Shown piece by piece: positions 25,700-33,426 of a stretch of 46,032 bases of DNA (positions within the stretch are counted from its first letter, which is position 1; each line of letters starts with the position of its first letter). The DNA is from Actinomycetospora straminea (GTDB lineage Bacteria; Actinomycetota; Actinomycetes; Mycobacteriales; Pseudonocardiaceae). The stretch lies in assembly GCF_028737255.1 (NCBI RefSeq), contig NZ_JAQZAN010000026.1, positions 48,301 to 94,332 on the forward strand. The letters are read 5' to 3'. A program made the position numbers and the translations under genes. Below the pieces are notes generated by a model. The model did no database searches, was not told where the DNA came from, and saw nothing but the letters and a program-made list of their open reading frames with translations.

Positions 25700-26800
25700 G
25701 TGATCAGCTGCCGCTGCGAGATCGCGCCGCCGTCGCTGCTGCTGCGGGTGGCCGAGCGGGGCGGGCGCGACGCGCGGGACGCGGCCCTGCGCACGCTGCT
25801 GGTTTCGGCGGCACTGCGGTCGCGGCGCACGGCTCTCGGCGCGACGCTGCGCCGGTTCGGGCTCTCGCCCGCCGACCTGGAGTTCCTGCCCGCGCAGGCG
25901 CCCGCCACCGGCCCGGAGAACACCGTGTACGACGCCGCGGGCGGCGAGGAGGAGGCGCTGCCCGGGCGCCGGGTCCGCGGCACCGACGACCCGCCGACCG
26001 GCGACGCCGCGGTGGACCAGGCCTTCGACGGCGCCGCGGCCACGGCGACGTTCTACCGGGAGGTCTTCGGGCGCGACTCGATCGACGGGCGCGGGCTCGA
26101 CCTCGTCTCGTCGGTCCACTTCCGCCGGCGCTACGACAACGCGTTCTGGACCGGCGACCAGATGGTCTACGGCGACGGCGGTGGCGGGGTGTTCGTCCCC
26201 GGCGGGCTGACGCGCTCGCTGGCCGTCATCGCCCACGAGCTCACCCACGGCGTCACGCAATTCAGCGCCGGCCTCGAGTACCGAGGGCAGAGCGGGGCGC
26301 TCAACGAGTCGTTCTCCGACGTCTTCGGCGTCCTCGTCGAGCACCGCGCCGGCTACGTCGACGCCGCGTCCGCGTCGTGGCTGGTGGGCGAGGGCATCCT
26401 CGACCCCTCGCTCGGCGGCGCGCTGCGCAACATGATCGCGCCGGGCACGGCCTACTCGGGCGACGACCAGCCCGCCGACATGGACGCCTACGCCGACCTG
26501 CCCGCCGACGACGACCCGCGCAACGACAACGGCGGCGTCCACATCAACTCCGGCATCCCCAACCGCGCCTTCGCCGAGGCCGCCCGCACGCTCGGCGGTC
26601 GCGCCTGGGAGACGGTGGGCCCGATCTGGTACGAGGTCCTCACGGGCGGGCGCCTCGCCCCGACCGCCGACTTCGCGGCCTGCGCGGCGCTCACCGTGAC
26701 GGTGGCGGGCGAGCGCTACGGCGAGAGCTCGGCCCAGCAGGACGCGGTGCGCGGCGGCTGGGAGGCGGTCAAGGTGCGGCTACCGGCGGACCCGCGGTGA
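25700..26800 (+). CDS. M4-family metalloprotease, protealysin-like
   Basis: Zinc-dependent thermolysin-fold endopeptidase, 366 residues. The short propeptide (CRCEIAPPSLLLRVAERG, with the PPxLL core) is the protealysin type and there is no signal peptide, so it would be cytosolic or leave by an unconventional route. Zinc ligands are H179 and H183 in HELTH with catalytic E180, plus E203 in NESFSDVFG; H281 in GGVHINSGIPN is the transition-state histidine. GTG at 25700 gives the family-typical MxCxCxI start. The stop overlaps the emfourin-like gene by four bases, coupling protease and inhibitor production. Confidence 0.93.
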   Translation: MISCRCEIAPPSLLLRVAERGGRDARDAALRTLLVSAALRSRRTALGATLRRFGLSPADLEFLPAQAPATGPENTVYDAAGGEEEALPGRRVRGTDDPPTGDAAVDQAFDGAAATATFYREVFGRDSIDGRGLDLVSSVHFRRRYDNAFWTGDQMVYGDGGGGVFVPGGLTRSLAVIAHELTHGVTQFSAGLEYRGQSGALNESFSDVFGVLVEHRAGYVDAASASWLVGEGILDPSLGGALRNMIAPGTAYSGDDQPADMDAYADLPADDDPRNDNGGVHINSGIPNRAFAEAARTLGGRAWETVGPIWYEVLTGGRLAPTADFAACAALTVTVAGERYGESSAQQDAVRGGWEAVKVRLPADPR

Positions 26801-27108
26801 AGGTGACCGTGGTCCGGGCCGGCGGGGTCGCGGGCATGGTGCTCACGGTCGAGGTCGACACCGGCGAGCTCGACGCGGACGCGACGGCGCAGCTCACGGG
26901 CCTGGTCGACGCCTGCGAGTTCCCCGACGTCCCGCCCGCCGCCACCAAGGGCCGCGCCGACACCTTCGACTACGAGCTGGCGGTCGAGCGCGAAGACGGC
27001 GCGGTGCGCCGGGCCCGCTTCGGCCAGGGCGCGGCGCCGCCGGGTGCCGACGCCCTCGTGACGTGGGTCCTCGACGGCCCGCACGGACACCGACGCATCG
27101 GACGCTGA
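26797..27108 (+). CDS. Emfourin-like protein inhibitor of M4 protease
   Basis: A 103-residue protein beginning MKVTVVRAGGVAGMVLTVEVDTGEL and containing DACEFPDVP, then DTFDYELAVEREDGAVRRARFGQGAAPPGADALVTWV. This resembles emfourin, the inhibitor encoded next to protealysin in Serratia and in many actinobacteria, where it blocks the mature protease. GTG start overlaps the protease stop (GTGA). The pair is best read as protease plus cognate inhibitor, both inside the cell or both exported. Confidence 0.88.
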   Translation: MKVTVVRAGGVAGMVLTVEVDTGELDADATAQLTGLVDACEFPDVPPAATKGRADTFDYELAVEREDGAVRRARFGQGAAPPGADALVTWVLDGPHGHRRIGR

Positions 27109-27118
27109 GGGGACGCTG

Positions 27119-28471
27119 GTGATCGAGGACCTGTGGAGCCGCTGGGTCGACCGGCTCGACGCGGAGGGCTGGGGGGCGCGGGCGATGGTGCGCCCGCCCG
27201 CCGAGGACGCCGTCGTCGCGGTGGCCGGGGAGGTCGTCGGCGGCTTCCCCGACGAGCTCGCCGCCCTCTACTGGGTCGCCGACGGCCAGGTCGCGAGCCG
27301 CGACGCGACCGGCCTGTCCACCAACCTCTTCCCCGGCTACGAGTTCCTGTCGGTCGCCGGGGCGTCGCGCGCGTGGCAGGGCTGGGCGGACATCCGGGCG
27401 ACCCACCGGCCCGAGGACGTCGACGACATGATCACGGTCCGCGGCGACGACCCGGTGCACCGCTCGTACACCCGTGCCGGCTGGTGGCCGCTGGCCGAGG
27501 ACGGCGGCGGCAACCACCTCATGGTCGACCTCGACCCGCCGCCGGGAGGCACCGTGGGACAGGTGATCGTCGCCGGGCCCGACGAGGACGAGCGCCGGGT
27601 GCTCGCGCCCGGCGTCGCCGCCTACATCGAGGCCCTGCTCGCCGCCGACCTCGCCGCGCCCGACCCGGACGCGCTGGCCGACGGTGTCGCGTGGTGGGAC
27701 GCCCCGACCTGCGCTGACGGGTCACCAGTCGAGGAAGCCCCCGCCGTCGAAGCCGCCGTCGAACCCGCCCGGGTCCATGCCCGGGTCCATGCCCGGGTCC
27801 ATGCCCGGGTCGGCGGCCGCCGCGTCGCCACCCACCGCGGCCGCGCCGAAGCCGGACACCAGCGCGCTGGCGACCAACATCCCGCCGACGACGCCGACAC
27901 CGCCGAGGAGCATCGGGCGCCACCACGGCTCGGAGTACCAGCCGGCGGGCACGGGACGGCCGCCGACCATGCCGCCCGGGTAGTAGTGGCTGTTCTGCGC
28001 CGAGGGCCGGGGCGAGCCGGTGACGGCGCGGCCCTCGACCTCCACCGACTGCTCGGCCTCCAGCGCCCCGGCGCGCGACCGCTCGGCGGCGCCGGGCAGC
28101 TCCGGTCCGGGGTCCATGCCCATCGCGGTGCGGGCGGCGCGCACGTAGTAGAGGCCCTCGAGCGCGGTGTCGCCGACCAGCCGGTACTGCGGGGCGGTCG
28201 ACGCCTGCTCGAGCTGCGAGCCGGCGGCGGTGTAGCGCTCGGCGGCGTCGGCGAGCGCCTGCTTCGAGGGCTCGTCGGTGCCGGTCAGGTTGAGGACCTG
28301 GCCGCCGAGGCGTTCGTACCAGCGGCGCGCCTCGGCCTCGGCGTCCCCCAGCTGGCTCTGGGCGGTGGTGCCCCGGCCGCGCCCGCGCGTGGCCACGAGG
28401 GCGACCAGGCCGCCGACGACGAGCAGGATGAGCAGGATCTCCACGTCTCCCACTGTCCGCGCGGCGCCTGA
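27119..28471 (+). CDS. SMI1/KNR4 (SUKH) family protein; reading frame runs on antisense to next gene
   Basis: The first ~200 residues are a SMI1/KNR4-type domain: EVVGGFPDELAALYWVADGQVASRD, NLFPGYEFLSVAGASRAWQGW, WWPLAEDGGGNHLMVDLDPPPGGTVGQVIVAGPD and VAAYIEALLAADLAA. GTG at 27119 lies 10 bases after the emfourin stop with GAGGGG as ribosome site, so it belongs to the same transcript. After about residue 200 (base 27720) the frame has no stop and reads antisense through the convergent membrane-protein gene to 28471, giving an implausible Arg/Val/His-rich extension. A TGA in another frame at 27715-27717 suggests a one-base indel. Likely functional span 27119 to about 27717. SUKH proteins are often immunity factors. 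Confidence 0.65.
   Translation: MIEDLWSRWVDRLDAEGWGARAMVRPPAEDAVVAVAGEVVGGFPDELAALYWVADGQVASRDATGLSTNLFPGYEFLSVAGASRAWQGWADIRATHRPEDVDDMITVRGDDPVHRSYTRAGWWPLAEDGGGNHLMVDLDPPPGGTVGQVIVAGPDEDERRVLAPGVAAYIEALLAADLAAPDPDALADGVAWWDAPTCADGSPVEEAPAVEAAVEPARVHARVHARVHARVGGRRVATHRGRAEAGHQRAGDQHPADDADTAEEHRAPPRLGVPAGGHGTAADHAARVVVAVLRRGPGRAGDGAALDLHRLLGLQRPGARPLGGAGQLRSGVHAHRGAGGAHVVEALERGVADQPVLRGGRRLLELRAGGGVALGGVGERLLRGLVGAGQVEDLAAEAFVPAARLGLGVPQLALGGGAPAAPARGHEGDQAADDEQDEQDLHVSHCPRGA
27722..28453 (-). CDS. Membrane protein with MDPG-repeat, Gly/Phe-rich tail
   Basis: A 243-residue protein: one N-terminal helix (VEILLILLVVGGLVALVAT), a helical domain about residues 30-125 (QLGDAEAEARRWYERLGGQVLNL ... 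YYVRAARTAMGMDPG), a linker, a second helix (MLLGGVGVVGGMLVASALVSGFGAAAVGG) and a tail with MDPG three times followed by GGFDGGFDGGGFLDW. The tail repeats come from a perfect 12-base tandem repeat (27771-27806). I recall similar proteins as conserved but uncharacterised in Pseudonocardiaceae. GTG at 28453 lacks a strong ribosome site. Function unknown. Confidence 0.8.
   Translation of the reverse strand: MGDVEILLILLVVGGLVALVATRGRGRGTTAQSQLGDAEAEARRWYERLGGQVLNLTGTDEPSKQALADAAERYTAAGSQLEQASTAPQYRLVGDTALEGLYYVRAARTAMGMDPGPELPGAAERSRAGALEAEQSVEVEGRAVTGSPRPSAQNSHYYPGGMVGGRPVPAGWYSEPWWRPMLLGGVGVVGGMLVASALVSGFGAAAVGGDAAAADPGMDPGMDPGMDPGGFDGGFDGGGFLDW
27771..27806. repeat. 12-bp tandem repeat (three perfect copies)
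   Basis: The unit gggtccatgccc is repeated three times without a mismatch, encoding the MDPG repeats of the minus-strand membrane protein. Such repeats can change in copy number and would alter tail length in steps of four residues. Confidence 0.9.
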
Positions 28472-28562
28472 GACGCGGCTGTGGAGGAGCTGGGGGTTCC
28501 GGCGGAGGGCGCCCCTCGCCGTTCGTGTCGAGCGACGGGGCCCTGCGCTCAGCGACGGGGAC

Positions 28563-28979
28563 TCAGACGCGCCGCATGGGCACGTGCGGGATGCCGTCCT
28601 CGTCGTAGCCCGGGCCGTCGACGACGAACCCGAGCCGCTCGTAGAACCCCTGCGCCCGCACCTGCGCGCCGAGCACGACCGGCCCTTCGAGGTCCGCCAT
28701 CACCGCCCGCATCAGCGCCGCCCCGGCGCCGGTGCCGCGGTGCTCGGGCGCGGTGACGATCCGACCCAGCCGGGTGACCCCGCCGCCCTCGTCGAGCACC
28801 CGCAGGTAGGCGGCGATCTCGCCGGCCGGCCCCCGCGTCCACACGTGCTCGGCGGCCGTGTCGACACCGTCGAGCTCCTGGTAGGCGCACGCCTGCTCGA
28901 CGACGAACACCCGCACCCGCAGGGCGAGCAGGTCGTAGAGCTCGGCGGCCGACAGCTCGGTGAAGGCCCGCCGGATCAC
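28563..28979 (-). CDS. GNAT-family N-acetyltransferase (ElaA-like)
   Basis: A 138-residue acetyl-CoA-dependent acetyltransferase. The opening [42 protein letters not shown] is typical of the ElaA subgroup, and [21 protein letters not shown] contains the pyrophosphate-binding R/Q-x-x-G-x-G/A loop. The end [30 protein letters not shown] completes the fold. GTG at 28979 overlaps the ilvD stop by four bases, so it is made from the ilvD transcript. Substrate unknown. Confidence 0.9.
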   Translation of the reverse strand: MIRRAFTELSAAELYDLLALRVRVFVVEQACAYQELDGVDTAAEHVWTRGPAGEIAAYLRVLDEGGGVTRLGRIVTAPEHRGTGAGAALMRAVMADLEGPVVLGAQVRAQGFYERLGFVVDGPGYDEDGIPHVPMRRV

Positions 28980-30670
28980 GCGAACCCGACCACGGCCCCT
29001 TCGGCCGCCGAGCCGACGAGGCGGGCGTACTTGCCGAGCACGCCGGTGCGGTGCTTCGGCGGCGGGGTGGTCCAGCCCTCGCGGCGGGCGGCGAGCTCCT
29101 CGTCGGAGATCAGGAGGTCGAGGGTGCGGGCGGCGAGGTCGAGGCGGATGCGGTCGCCGTCGCGGACGAAGGCGATCGGCCCGCCGTGGTCGGCCTCGGG
29201 CGCGACGTGCCCGACGCACAGGCCCGTCGTCCCGCCGGAGAAGCGGCCGTCGGTGATGAGCAGGACGTCCTTGCCGAGGCCCGCGCCCTTGATCGCGCCC
29301 GTGACCGCGAGCATCTCGCGCATCCCGGGCCCGCCGCGCGGGCCCTCGTTGCGGATGACGACGACGTCGCCGGGCTGCAGCCCCTCCGGGCCGGACGCCT
29401 CGACGGCGTCCATCGCGCCCTGCTCGCCGTCGAAGACGCGTGCGGTGCCCTCGAAGGAGGCGGTGTCGAAGCCCGCCGACTTCACCACGGCACCGTCGGG
29501 GGCGAGCGAGCCGCGCAGGATCGTCAGCCCGCCGGTGGGGTGGATGGGGTTCGACAGCGGGCGCAGGATCTCGCCGTCGAGGCCCTCGGGGCGCAGCTCC
29601 TCGAGGTTCTCGGCGACCGTCCTGCCCGTCACCGTGAGGCAGTCGCCGTGGACCAGCCCCGCGTCGAGCAGCGCCTTCATGACCACGGGCACGCCGCCGA
29701 CGCGGTCGACCGTGTTCATCATCCAGCGTCCGAACGGCTTGACGTCGGCGAGGTGGGGGACCTTGTCGCCGATGCGGTTGAAGTCGTCGAGGGTGAGCTC
29801 GACGTCGGCCTCGCGGGCGATCGCGAGCAGGTGCAGCACCGCGTTGGTCGAGCCCCCGAACGCCATGACGACGGCGATCGCGTTCTCGAACGCCTCGCGG
29901 GTCATGACGTCGCGGGCGGTGTGGCCGCGGGCGAGCATCCCGACGACGGCCTCGCCGGACGCGCGGGCGAACCCGTCGCGGCGACGGTCGGCCGACGGCG
30001 GCGACGACGACCCGGGCAGCGCCATCCCCATCGCCTCGGCCGCGCAGGCCATGGTGTTCGCGGTGTACATGCCGCCGCACGCGCCCTCGCCGGGGCAGAT
30101 GGCGCGCTCGATCTCGTCGACCTTCTCGCGGCTGATCAGCCCGCGGGCGCAGGCGCCGACGGCCTCGAAGGCGTCGATGATCGACACCTCCTTGCCGTCC
30201 ACCGTGCCGGGCATGATCGAGCCGGCGTAGAGGAACACCGACGCGAGGTCGAGGCGCGCGGCGGCCATGAGCATGCCGGGCAGCGACTTGTCGCAGCCCG
30301 CGAGCGTCACCGTCCCGTCGAGCCGCTCGGCCGACACCACCGTCTCCACCGAGTCGGCGATGACCTCCCGGCTGACCAGCGAGTAGTGCATGCCGACGTG
30401 GCCCATCGAGATGCCGTCGGAGACCGAGATCGTCCCGAACTCCATCGGGAAGCCGCCGGCGCGGTGCACGCCCTCCTTGGACGCGGTGGCCAGGCGGTCC
30501 AGGGACAGGTTGCAGGGCGTGATCTCGTTCCACGACGACGCGATGCCGATCTGGGGCTTGGCGAAGTCGTCGTCGCGCATCCCGACCGCGCGCAGCATGC
30601 CGCGGGCCGCGGCCCGCTCCATGCCGTCGGTGACGTCGCGGCTGCGGGGCTTGAGGTCGGCCTGCTCCAT
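28976..30670 (-). CDS. ilvD: Dihydroxy-acid dehydratase
   Basis: Third common step of isoleucine/valine synthesis: dehydrates 2,3-dihydroxy-3-methyl acids to the 2-keto acids, using an iron-sulfur cluster and Mg2+. The 564 residues contain the three cluster cysteines C53 (EITPCN), C126 ([11 protein letters not shown]) and C198 ([17 protein letters not shown]), the Mg-binding region around HMDD-equivalent segments, and the C-terminal [21 protein letters not shown]. Length fits the shorter actinobacterial form. ATG at 30670. There is no other branched-chain gene in the window; it is coupled to a GNAT gene instead. Confidence 0.94.
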   Translation of the reverse strand: MEQADLKPRSRDVTDGMERAAARGMLRAVGMRDDDFAKPQIGIASSWNEITPCNLSLDRLATASKEGVHRAGGFPMEFGTISVSDGISMGHVGMHYSLVSREVIADSVETVVSAERLDGTVTLAGCDKSLPGMLMAAARLDLASVFLYAGSIMPGTVDGKEVSIIDAFEAVGACARGLISREKVDEIERAICPGEGACGGMYTANTMACAAEAMGMALPGSSSPPSADRRRDGFARASGEAVVGMLARGHTARDVMTREAFENAIAVVMAFGGSTNAVLHLLAIAREADVELTLDDFNRIGDKVPHLADVKPFGRWMMNTVDRVGGVPVVMKALLDAGLVHGDCLTVTGRTVAENLEELRPEGLDGEILRPLSNPIHPTGGLTILRGSLAPDGAVVKSAGFDTASFEGTARVFDGEQGAMDAVEASGPEGLQPGDVVVIRNEGPRGGPGMREMLAVTGAIKGAGLGKDVLLITDGRFSGGTTGLCVGHVAPEADHGGPIAFVRDGDRIRLDLAARTLDLLISDEELAARREGWTTPPPKHRTGVLGKYARLVGSAAEGAVVGFA

Positions 30671-30722
30671 GAGGCGAAGGTAACGCTTGTCGCCCCCGGA
30701 GGCCGGGAGCAGACTCGGCCGC

Positions 30723-30803
30723 ATGACGGGTGAGCCGCTCGAGCCGTTCTGGCCGGGCCGCCGCTCGGACGCCTTCGACGAGCTCTGTCGCCGGGACCGC
30801 TGA
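30723..30803 (+). CDS. Possible 26-residue small ORF
   Basis: ATG at 30723 opens a 26-codon frame ([20 protein letters not shown] then LCRRDR) ending 43 bases before the next gene. It lies in the divergent promoter region between ilvD and the SsuD-like gene. A leader peptide is conceivable, but there is no clear ribosome site and chance is a fair explanation. Confidence 0.25.
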   Translation: MTGEPLEPFWPGRRSDAFDELCRRDR

Positions 30804-30846
30804 CCACCGCGTCCCACCCCGCGCCACCTCGACGGAGCCCGTCACC

Positions 30847-31275
30847 GTGACCACCCTCGCCGCGCCCCGCGTCGTCCACCTCGACCGTCCCGACCCCACC
30901 GGCCCGGACCTCGGCCCCGTGGGCGGGTCCCGCGACCTCGACGCCCTCGTCGACCGGGCCCGCGCCGCCGAGGCCGGCGGCGCCGCGGTCGTCGTGATCC
31001 CGCCGGGCGGGACCGGCGACCACTGGCCCGCGACCGCCCGGGCGCTGGCCGTCCTGCTCGCGACGACGTCGGTGCGGGTCGTCGTCGCCGTCGACCCGGC
31101 GGCGAGCGAGCCCGACGCGATCGCCCTCTTCGCGCGCAGTGCGGCCGGCCTCGCGGGTGACCGGCTGATCGTGCAGGTGCGCGGGGCGGGCGCCGAGGCG
31201 TTCGCCGGTGCCCTCACCGCGCGCTGGGACGGCCCGGTCGTCGCCGGCGACGCGGACCTCGCCGCCCGCGCCTGA
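30847..31275 (+). CDS. Short protein resembling the N-terminal part of SsuD-like flavin monooxygenases
   Basis: A 142-residue protein. The segment SRDLDALVDRARAAEAGGAAVVVIPPGG, followed by WPATARALAVLLATTSVRVVVAVDP and GLAGDRLIVQV, follows the strand order of the luciferase-like/alkanesulfonate monooxygenase barrel (about residues 30-130 of SsuD), but the remaining two thirds of the barrel is absent. It may be a decayed paralogue or a small flavin- or ligand-binding derivative. GTG at 30847 follows CGGAGCCCGTCACC. The similarity is read by eye and is weak. Confidence 0.6.
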   Translation: MTTLAAPRVVHLDRPDPTGPDLGPVGGSRDLDALVDRARAAEAGGAAVVVIPPGGTGDHWPATARALAVLLATTSVRVVVAVDPAASEPDAIALFARSAAGLAGDRLIVQVRGAGAEAFAGALTARWDGPVVAGDADLAARA

Positions 31276-31315
31276 CGCCGCCCCCCGGGAGAGCCCGGTC
31301 ACAGCGCGGACCAAT

Positions 31316-31371
31316 AGTTGACGCCTCAACTGATAGTGCTAAGCTCTGCCTAGAAAGTTGATGCTTCAAGT
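31316..31371. promoter_or_regulatory. Promoter of yceI with two matching operator dyads
   Basis: Two inverted repeats, AGTTGA-cgcc-TCAACT (31316-31331, perfect) and AGTTGA-tgct-TCAAGT (31356-31371), have centres 40 bases apart, about four helical turns. The first overlaps a plausible -35 (TTGACG, 31318-31323), followed after 16 bases by a -10 (TAAGCT, 31340-31345); the second lies just downstream of the start-site region. The arrangement suits a dimeric repressor of the MarR type, bound side by side on one face of the DNA. No such regulator is encoded nearby. Confidence 0.75.
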
Positions 31372-31386
31372 CTCATGGAGGACGAC

Positions 31387-31941
31387 ATGACCGAGACCGC
31401 TGCGCCGACCCTCGAGCTCGCGGGCTCGTACCAGATCGACCCCGCCCACACGCGCATCGGCTTCACCGCCCGGCACGCGATGGTCACCAAGGTCCGCGGC
31501 ACGTTCGGCGACTTCCGCGGCAGCGCCACGATCGGCGAGGACCCGGCCCGCTCGGGCGTCGAGATCGTCATCGCCGCCAACAGCCTCAACACCGGCCAGG
31601 AGCAGCGCGACGGGCACGTCCAGGGCGACGACTTCCTCGCCGTGAACGTCTACCCGGAGATCACCTTCCGTTCGACCTCGGTGGAGCGGGACGGCGACAC
31701 CTGGAACATCACCGGTGACCTGACGATCCGCGACGTCACGCAGTCGGTGACCGTCCCGTTCGAGTTCACCGGCCTGGCCAAGGACCCGTTCGGCAACGTC
31801 CGCGCCGGGTTCGAGGGCTCCACGACGATCAACCGCAAGGACTTCGGCATCACGTTCAACGCCGCGCTCGAGACCGGCGGCGTGCTCGTGTCGGAGAAGG
31901 TCGGCCTCGAGTTCGACGTCTCGGCGGTCAAGCAGGCCTGA
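31387..31941 (+). CDS. YceI-family lipocalin-like protein
   Basis: A 184-residue protein of the YceI beta-barrel fold, which binds isoprenoid-type lipids: SYQIDPAHTRIGFTARHAMVTKVRGTFGDFRGSATI is the family hallmark, followed by SLNTGQEQRDGHVQGDDFLAVNVYPEITFRS and FGNVRAGFEGSTTINRKDFGI. No signal peptide is present, so it is probably cytosolic, as in many actinobacteria. ATG at 31387 follows GGAGG. Two operator dyads in its promoter suggest tight repression, possibly by a quinone- or hydroperoxide-sensing regulator, which is inference. Confidence 0.94.
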   Translation: MTETAAPTLELAGSYQIDPAHTRIGFTARHAMVTKVRGTFGDFRGSATIGEDPARSGVEIVIAANSLNTGQEQRDGHVQGDDFLAVNVYPEITFRSTSVERDGDTWNITGDLTIRDVTQSVTVPFEFTGLAKDPFGNVRAGFEGSTTINRKDFGITFNAALETGGVLVSEKVGLEFDVSAVKQA

Positions 31942-31980
31942 CCCGACGGGCGCCACCCCCGGCGCACGTCGCGACCGGCT

Positions 31981-32026
31981 CACGACAACGGCCCGCGCCC
32001 CCACACCAGGGACGCGGGCCGTCGTG
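31981..32026. terminator. Hairpin between yceI and the pseudokinase gene
   Basis: The arms cggcccgcg / cgcgggccg pair perfectly, extended by CACGA/TCGTG across a 3-base bulge, around a 15-base loop. It lies between convergent genes and so can act on both. Confidence 0.7.
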
Positions 32027-32038
32027 TGTCCGGGGACC

Positions 32039-33331
32039 TCAGACCGTGTCGTCCAGCATGCGGCCGATCGCCCCGCCGTCGTCGCCGTCGTCGGACCGGG
32101 AGCCACCACCGTCGTCGTCGGCGTCCCCGCCGCGGTCGTGCCCGCGGTCCCCGCCGTCCCGGTCACCGTCGCGGGCGGAGCGGCGGTCGCCGTCGCCCTG
32201 CCGGTCCTCGTCGCGGTCCTCAGCACGGTCCCGGTCACTGTCCCGGTCGCGGTCGCCCCGGTCCGCACGCTCGGGGGCGTCGTCGCGCCGGTCGGCCGCC
32301 CGTGCCTCGGCCGCCGGGCGGTCACCCGAGCGGGTCGCGGGACGGTCGGCGCCGCCCGAGGAGGGACGGGCGACGTCGTCGTCGGCGTCCGCGTCGGCTG
32401 CGGCGCCGGTCGGCGCGGGGCCGGCGGGGCCGACGATCAGCCCGGAGGAGCCCGGGGTGGGTACGGCGAGCACGGCGGCGGGCGGCGTCAGGTCGACGGC
32501 CGGCTCCTCGATCGTCCCGGCCACGACCGTCGCGGAGGCGTCGCCGCCCGTGGTCGCGAACCCGGCACCGAGCACCCCGCCGACGACCGCGGCACCGACG
32601 CAGGCGGCGAGCACCGCGCGCCGGGCGCGACGTGGAGGCCGCGCCACGGGCAGGCCGCGCGCGGCGCGCGGTGCGATCCCGTGCCGCGCCGTGTGGGCCG
32701 CCAGGGCGGCGCGCAGCCGCGCCCGGGCACCCGTGTCGCCGGGCGCGACGACGAGGGCACGCACCGCCTCGACGACCTCGCCGGAGGGGGCCACCGCCGC
32801 CGGCGCCGGACCGGTGACCGCGGTGACGGCGATGCCCGCCAGCGCGAGGACGTCGTCCTCGGCGCTCGCGGTGTCCGCCACCGCCGCGCCCAGGCCGGTC
32901 CAGCGCGGGCCGAGCGTCGGGTCGAGCAGGACCGCGTCGGGACCCACCCCGCCGTGCACGAGCCCGAGGCGGTGCAGGCGTCCGAGACCGACGGCGAGCC
33001 GGGCCACGAGCAGCGCGGCCGACGTCGGGTCCCACGGATCGAGCGCGCGGTCGAGGCTGCCGCCGCGGGCCACCGGCATGACCACGAACGGTCCGTCGGC
33101 GCCGTCGGGGGCGCCGTCGAGGACCTCCATCGCCTGGCCCGGCCCGAGCTGCACGCGCCGGAGCGCGTCGTGCTCCCACCGCGCCGTGCCGTCGGCGCCG
33201 GGGAAGGACTTGATCACCACGTCGCGCTGCAGCAGCAGGTCGTGCGCCCGGTGGACCGGGTTCTCGCGACCGCCGAGACGCTCGGCGGGGCGGTAGCGCT
33301 CACCGGGGGCGGTCGGGCGCGTCGAGGTCAC
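32039..33331 (-). CDS. Membrane pseudokinase (Ser/Thr-kinase-like) with Asp/Arg-repeat tail
   Basis: 430 residues. Residues 11-225 follow the protein-kinase fold: YRPAERLGG loop, VVIK with K41, HEHDALRR-type helix C, and RLHRLGLVHGGVGPDAVLL. The catalytic HRD-loop is replaced by H126-G-G (Asp lost) and no DFG is present (TGLGAA at 145-150), so phosphotransfer is unlikely. One helix at about 239-259 precedes a 170-residue extracytoplasmic tail of Pro/Ala linker and long Asp/Arg/Gly-rich repeats (DRDRDSDRD). The architecture mimics PknB-type receptors and the MviN-binding type of mycobacterial pseudokinases. GTG start at 33331. Confidence 0.8.
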   Translation of the reverse strand: MTSTRPTAPGERYRPAERLGGRENPVHRAHDLLLQRDVVIKSFPGADGTARWEHDALRRVQLGPGQAMEVLDGAPDGADGPFVVMPVARGGSLDRALDPWDPTSAALLVARLAVGLGRLHRLGLVHGGVGPDAVLLDPTLGPRWTGLGAAVADTASAEDDVLALAGIAVTAVTGPAPAAVAPSGEVVEAVRALVVAPGDTGARARLRAALAAHTARHGIAPRAARGLPVARPPRRARRAVLAACVGAAVVGGVLGAGFATTGGDASATVVAGTIEEPAVDLTPPAAVLAVPTPGSSGLIVGPAGPAPTGAAADADADDDVARPSSGGADRPATRSGDRPAAEARAADRRDDAPERADRGDRDRDSDRDRAEDRDEDRQGDGDRRSARDGDRDGGDRGHDRGGDADDDGGGSRSDDGDDGGAIGRMLDDTV

Positions 33332-33426
33332 GCGGGCTCCTTCGTGAGGAGGACGAGGGGGCGCCGCCCTGGTGCAGCGGAGCCGAGTACCACCCGACCC
33401 GGTCCCTCACACGTGCCACGCGGGGA

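Noticed and set aside
23941..27108. 1055-codon plus-strand ORF across the helicase and protease genes
   Set aside because: Only its last 104 codons (26797-27108, the emfourin-like protein) are conserved; the remainder is antisense to the helicase or a shifted frame of the protease.
32160..32330. Asp/Arg codon repeats in the pseudokinase gene as a CRISPR-like or satellite array
   Set aside because: The unit is a degenerate dipeptide repeat with no constant spacer length or conserved direct repeat; it is coding low complexity.
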